Below, piece after piece: positions 60,161-64,000 of a stretch of DNA of 64,000 nt; the first letter of the stretch is position 1; each line of letters opens with the position of its first letter. The notes beneath the pieces were generated by a model. The model saw only the letters and a list, made by a program, of their open reading frames with translations, did not search any database and was not told the origin of the DNA. Made by a program: the position numbers and the translations under genes. Origin of the DNA: a virus; IMG/VR virus record IMGVR_UViG_3300027749_000040, positions 1-64,000 of that record. One strand, written 5' to 3'.

Positions 60161-61335
60161 GTAACACACTATGCGTATTACCTTGGATGCATTTAGCAAC
60201 TCATCCAAACGGGGGTGCTAGCCTGTGTTGCCGTAGTAATCACACAGATGCAATTAGTTGGGCAAAAAAGAAAGACAGTAATAGTCTTGTCATGCTAGAT
60301 AATGATAGCGTAGAAGATATAATGAACAGTGAAAAGTTTGTTGAAGTCAGGCAAGCAATGATTGATGGCAAACGTCCAGTTGAATGTGAAGGTTGTTGGA
60401 GTGATGAAGATAAAGGCATAAAAAGTAAACGCCAATATGAGAACGAGCGTTGGGCACACATTATCCCTAAACTTGAACAAAAAGCGAAGCTCAGTGATAT
60501 CAACTTAATATATGTGGAACTACGTTTGGGTAATGTGTGCAACAATGCCTGCTTAACTTGTAATAGTTATAGCAGTACAAAGTGGTATCCTGATGAAAAG
60601 AAAATTGCTAACGATTTACCTTGGTTCAAACTACGAGCAATGGAGAACTTCAAGTGGTTTGAGAATGAAGATTTTTATTGGGATTTAGCAAATAAAAGTC
60701 AATCTGTAGAAGAAATCTATATTAATGGTGGAGAGCCTACACTTATTAAGGCTCACTTTGAATACTTAAAGCATTTGATTACATTAGGTACAGCACAGAA
60801 CGTGCATCTTGTTTATAGTTTGAATATGATGGACATCCCTGACAGGTTAATTGAGTTGTGGAAAGAATTTAAACAGGTTACAGTTAATGCTAGTATTGAT
60901 GATTTAGGAAACCGTAACTATTACATTCGTTATCCTACACAATGGGAAGAAACGATTGCAAGTATTGAAAAACTGACTAAATTATCAAATTTAAATTGGC
61001 ATGTTACTCAGACTGTTAGTATTTTAAATATCTATCATCTAGCAGAGTTTGGTAATTGGTTAGAAACAAACTATAACAAAACACCGCATCACAACTATGT
61101 ATTGTATCCGGATTATTTAAGCATTGCGGCACTGCCTGATTTCTATAAAGAAGAATTGCGTAGTCATTATGCAAGTAGACTGCATGAGTGGCAGCGCAAA
61201 GATTTGCTTAATAAGTTACATGAACCTTACCAACCAACCTTGCTAAAAAAGGCAAAAGAGTTTATAATAGCAGTTGACAAGGCACGTGGTTTAGATTATA
61301 ATAATTATATACCAGAATTAAAAGAAATATTATGA
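60157..61335 (+). CDS. Radical SAM protein 5 with N-terminal SPASM-like Cys cluster (class B)
   Basis: 392 residues. LCVLPWMHLATHPNGGASLC followed by C (Cys6, Cys24, Cys25), a Ser/Asp-rich spacer with VEDIMNSEKFVEVRQAMIDG and CEGC (Cys77, Cys80). The core has the less usual CNNACLTC (Cys128, Cys132, Cys135) and YINGGEPTLI. The consensus aromatic after the first core cysteine is replaced by Asn-Asn, which is tolerated in the family. Ends PHHNYVLYPDYLSI ... YIPELKEIL. ATGA overlaps on both sides. Confidence 0.87.
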   Translation: MSNTLCVLPWMHLATHPNGGASLCCRSNHTDAISWAKKKDSNSLVMLDNDSVEDIMNSEKFVEVRQAMIDGKRPVECEGCWSDEDKGIKSKRQYENERWAHIIPKLEQKAKLSDINLIYVELRLGNVCNNACLTCNSYSSTKWYPDEKKIANDLPWFKLRAMENFKWFENEDFYWDLANKSQSVEEIYINGGEPTLIKAHFEYLKHLITLGTAQNVHLVYSLNMMDIPDRLIELWKEFKQVTVNASIDDLGNRNYYIRYPTQWEETIASIEKLTKLSNLNWHVTQTVSILNIYHLAEFGNWLETNYNKTPHHNYVLYPDYLSIAALPDFYKEELRSHYASRLHEWQRKDLLNKLHEPYQPTLLKKAKEFIIAVDKARGLDYNNYIPELKEIL

Positions 61336-62618
61336 TACCAATTATACCCGATAAAATTAAAGACTCATTCTGTTCAGCTAAATGGCTGATGGCTACCATG
61401 CACTTTGGCATGGGCGAGAATCACAGTTGTTACCACCCGCCAATTCATCGTTGGAACTTAGAAGATGTTCAGCGTGATCCTAGTATGCTACACAATACAC
61501 AACACAAGATTGAACAGCGTAGACAAATGATGAATGGTGAGAAGCCAAAAGAATGCTATTACTGCTTTGATATGGAAGCAATCAATCCTGATGTGATTAG
61601 CGATAGAAAGCGTTTTACTAACGAACCTTATGCGATTGAACGCAGACAGGAATTAATTGACGCACCATTTGACAAACACGTTAATCCAAGTTACTTAGAA
61701 TTAAGCTTCAGCAATGTGTGTAATTTTGGTTGTAGTTATTGCAGTCCTGGACAAAGTAGTAAGTGGGAGAATGAAGTACGTAAGTATGGTAGTTATCCCG
61801 TAGAAGATCCAACTGTGCATAAAGACAAGATGCATGACATGCTCCCTGAAGATAATAATCCATACATTGATGCATTTTGGAAGTGGTTACCTGATGCATA
61901 TAAAGATTTAAAGTATTTACGTATTACAGGTGGCGAGCCATTAGCAACACGAAACTTTATGAGACTTCTAGACTTTGTAGCAGAGAATCATAACCCTAAC
62001 TTAACATTAGTTGTTAATACTAACTTATGTGTGCCTGACAAGAACTTGAATATGTTTTTTGAGAAGGCAACAACATTATTAAATGCTAAAACAATTAAAG
62101 GTCTTGAAGTATATACCAGTATGGATACATGGGGACCTCAAGCAGAATACATACGTGACGGTTTAGATATCGCACGTTGGGAAGCAACTGTACGCAAAGT
62201 AAGCACAACATTCCATGTACCTATACGTGTAATGGTTACATTTGGATTGATGAGTATTTTTAACTTCCTTACGTTTGCTGAAAAGGTTATACAGATGCGT
62301 AATGACGGGGTTGACATCATGTTTAACTGTGCCAGACTTGTAGATCCTAAGCAATTTGACCTCAGAATACTACCAGACTACTGCGATAAATACTTCACTA
62401 AGATGAACACGTTTATAATAGATAACAATAATATTACTAATGTTGAAAGAGAAACATGGGCTATGGTCTATGATTTTTGGAAAGCAAGACACGAAACTAT
62501 GACAACTGAAGACCGCGAATGGCGCAGGCAGCAGTTTGCTAAGTTTATTAGCGAATATGATAAGCGTAGAGATAAAAACTTTGAAGAAAACTTCCCAGAA
62601 TTATCAACATGGATTTAA
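61332..62618 (+). CDS. Radical SAM protein 6 with N-terminal twitch-like Cys cluster (class A)
   Basis: 428 residues. FCSAKWLMATMHFGMGENHS followed by CYHPPIH (Cys14, Cys33), SMLHNTQHK, CYYC (Cys75, Cys78), core CNFGCSYC (Cys130, Cys134, Cys137), LRITGGEPLA, and class A C-terminal motif FISEYDKRRDKNFEENFPEL. It is most like protein 1 but about 90 residues shorter, mainly in the C-terminal half. Its return after three class B genes shows that the array alternates classes rather than being one simple tandem expansion. It overlaps the next gene by 10 bases. Confidence 0.88.
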   Translation: MIPIIPDKIKDSFCSAKWLMATMHFGMGENHSCYHPPIHRWNLEDVQRDPSMLHNTQHKIEQRRQMMNGEKPKECYYCFDMEAINPDVISDRKRFTNEPYAIERRQELIDAPFDKHVNPSYLELSFSNVCNFGCSYCSPGQSSKWENEVRKYGSYPVEDPTVHKDKMHDMLPEDNNPYIDAFWKWLPDAYKDLKYLRITGGEPLATRNFMRLLDFVAENHNPNLTLVVNTNLCVPDKNLNMFFEKATTLLNAKTIKGLEVYTSMDTWGPQAEYIRDGLDIARWEATVRKVSTTFHVPIRVMVTFGLMSIFNFLTFAEKVIQMRNDGVDIMFNCARLVDPKQFDLRILPDYCDKYFTKMNTFIIDNNNITNVERETWAMVYDFWKARHETMTTEDREWRRQQFAKFISEYDKRRDKNFEENFPELSTWI

Positions 62619-63817
62619 CACCGTTTAAAGAATGTAGAGCACATAAAAATGCAATCTATATAGGAAATGATGATGCACCATTTAGACCTTGTTGTTGGTT
62701 TGCAGATAAAATTGATGCTACATCATATGAAGAATATCAGGATAAATTATCACATTTAGACATTGAAAAAAATTGTAGATATTGTATTGAGATGGAGTCA
62801 AATGGCGGAGAATGGAGCCATCGCATGAATTTTGCTAAGGCACTGGAAGATCCAGACTGGTATCAGGAATTGGTAGTATCAATATCATTTGATAATTTGT
62901 GCAATTTAAAATGTATTACATGCTCACCTGTAAATAGCTCCCAGTTAGCAATTGAAATTTTAAATCCTGAGATTAGAGAAAAATATACTTCAATACATAA
63001 AAAAGAACCAATTAAGACTGAGTTTTTAAAAAATATGTTATCTAATACTGAATTTAATTATAATACTGAATTTAGTTATAAAACTATTACAGAAGGTAAT
63101 GCTAATTATAGTAACCTTCGTATAGAAATACTAGGCGGAGAACCTTTAATAAATCCTGCAGTATATAATTTTTTAGATTGGTTAGTAGAGCAACCATATG
63201 CGTCAGTAACAGCAGTAAGCATTACTACCAATGGGACTATATTTAATGACAAATTTATAAAATATATAAAACATTTACACCATATCTCTTTGCAATTTAG
63301 TATTGATGGTATAGAAGACACGTTTGAATATATAAGATTTGGTTCAAAATTTTCTACTCTTGAAGAAGTTACTAATAAATTTTATGACCTGCTCGCCCTA
63401 TACCCTGAAAAATTTAAAATGGCAATGCACTACACATTGAGTTGGATGAACTCACTGCACATTAAAGAATTTTTTAATTGGGTTAATGTTAATTATCCTG
63501 AAGTACAATATATATTGGTTACAAAACTTGAGTGGCCAAATAATTATGATATTAATGTTTTGCCAATGGATTTGAGAAAACAAATAGTTGAAGAAATATC
63601 AAACAGTATTGTTGGTTATAATGACGGGGTTCAATTGGGATTTAAATATTATAAACAGCATATGCTTAATACTCCAAATAATACAAAAGTATCTTATAAT
63701 GTACAAAGAGGTATGAACGCTTTAGCTAAAAATGATAAACTTATAAATAGAAATTCAGACTTCAATAAAACTTTTAAACCAATGCTAGATTTACTAAAAA
63801 CAAATAATATTATATGA
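62609..63817 (+). CDS. Radical SAM protein 7, divergent N-terminal Cys cluster
   Basis: 402 residues. The first Cys lies in ECRAHKNAIYIGNDDAPFRP followed by CC (Cys9, Cys28, Cys29), then a shortened spacer to CRYCIEMES (Cys56, Cys59), and core CNLKCITC (Cys98, Cys102, Cys105) with IEILGGEPLI. The usual CxxPW entry is replaced by CRAHK and the WN helix is missing, so it is a separate, more diverged branch. It is the most AT-rich gene of the array by eye. LYPEKFKMAMHYTLSWMNSL resembles the HSVISWMN segment of protein 4. Substrate unknown. Confidence 0.86.
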   Translation: MDLTPFKECRAHKNAIYIGNDDAPFRPCCWFADKIDATSYEEYQDKLSHLDIEKNCRYCIEMESNGGEWSHRMNFAKALEDPDWYQELVVSISFDNLCNLKCITCSPVNSSQLAIEILNPEIREKYTSIHKKEPIKTEFLKNMLSNTEFNYNTEFSYKTITEGNANYSNLRIEILGGEPLINPAVYNFLDWLVEQPYASVTAVSITTNGTIFNDKFIKYIKHLHHISLQFSIDGIEDTFEYIRFGSKFSTLEEVTNKFYDLLALYPEKFKMAMHYTLSWMNSLHIKEFFNWVNVNYPEVQYILVTKLEWPNNYDINVLPMDLRKQIVEEISNSIVGYNDGVQLGFKYYKQHMLNTPNNTKVSYNVQRGMNALAKNDKLINRNSDFNKTFKPMLDLLKTNNII

Positions 63818-64000
63818 TTCCTGCAGAAAAAGCACTAACTAGCAAAACATTTTGTACGTACCCTTGGATACATCAATATGTGGGTCCTGACGGCGAAGTA
63901 AAACCATGCTGTATTTATAAACCCAATGGGTCAGGTGTTGGTAATATCAAAGATGCCCCTTTATCTAAAATATGGAATAACGATAACTCAAAGCAAATGC
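63814..64000 (+). CDS. Radical SAM protein 8, partial (N-terminal SPASM-like domain only)
   Basis: Starts at ATG 63814, overlapping the previous stop as ATGA, and runs off the window after 62 codons. MIPAEKALTSKTFCTYPWIH, QYVGPDGEVKPCC (Cys14, Cys32, Cys33), GNIKDAPLSKIWNNDNSKQM is the SPASM-type opening seen in proteins 3-5, so it is class B. The radical SAM core is not visible because the gene is cut, so the full identity is an inference from the N-terminus and context. The array therefore continues beyond this window. Confidence 0.75.
   Translation, partial: MIPAEKALTSKTFCTYPWIHQYVGPDGEVKPCCIYKPNGSGVGNIKDAPLSKIWNNDNSKQM

Noticed and set aside
62609-63817. Radical SAM protein 7 as a decayed pseudogene
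   Set aside because: Although its N-terminal cluster is divergent, the frame is intact, CX3CX2C and GGEP are kept, and both ends are coupled to neighbours.
1-64000. Prophage or bacterial chromosome segment
   Set aside because: All recognisable genes are phage-type, with no integrase, attachment site or bacterial housekeeping gene.

Overview
The window is a low-G+C stretch of a T4-like contractile-tailed phage genome. The head genes (portal, prohead core, prohead protease, scaffold, major capsid protein), the baseplate genes (gp53-, gp5-, gp25- and gp6-like), the gp46/gp47 recombination pair and the late sigma factor gp55 are all T4-type. Their divergence, the LamG-type and very large structural proteins and the radical SAM genes resemble aquatic (marine or lake) T4-like phages rather than coliphages. 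The host cannot be read from the sequence.

Layout. Bases 1-10195 are leftward: a partial LamG-repeat protein, then gp23, gp22, gp21, an acidic gp67-like core protein, a small basic protein, gp20 and a long tape-measure-like protein carrying an M15 peptidase domain. A short rightward gene (10283-11107) encodes a gp26-like tail protein. It ends on a T TTT TTC heptamer, and a start-less downstream frame lies exactly in the -1 register, so a programmed frameshift makes a longer form. Bases 11332-11839 hold no gene but contain many inverted repeats. Bases 11840-17068 are leftward again: a PD-(D/E)XK-like nuclease, gp46, gp47, a GT32-type glycosyltransferase and gp55, with a consensus sigma70-type promoter in front of gp55. 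From 17195 to the end everything is rightward: tube/baseplate genes, gp5, gp25, gp6, a 6219-residue structural protein with a 12-fold repeat, a 50-residue protein, tail-fibre proteins, and from 50650 a tightly coupled accessory cassette.

The cassette has a small conserved protein, two paralogous DXD-type glycosyltransferase-like proteins, a small unknown, a third DXD protein, a sulfotransferase-like protein, and then eight consecutive radical SAM genes (the last cut by the window end). Each radical SAM protein has a SPASM/twitch-like cysteine cluster in front of, not behind, the CX3CX2C core. Nearly all cassette genes overlap by 1-16 bases, and the only promoter-like motif I see is a late-type site at 50627, so the cassette is probably expressed late with the tail-fibre genes. 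Its substrate is unknown; this is the most promising undescribed system here.

Regulation. Many operons start with an NATAAATA or CTAAATA motif, a variant of the T4 late promoter TATAAATA that gp55 would recognise. Intrinsic terminators separate the capsid, core and gp20 units. No tRNA, CRISPR array, integrase or insertion sequence was seen.
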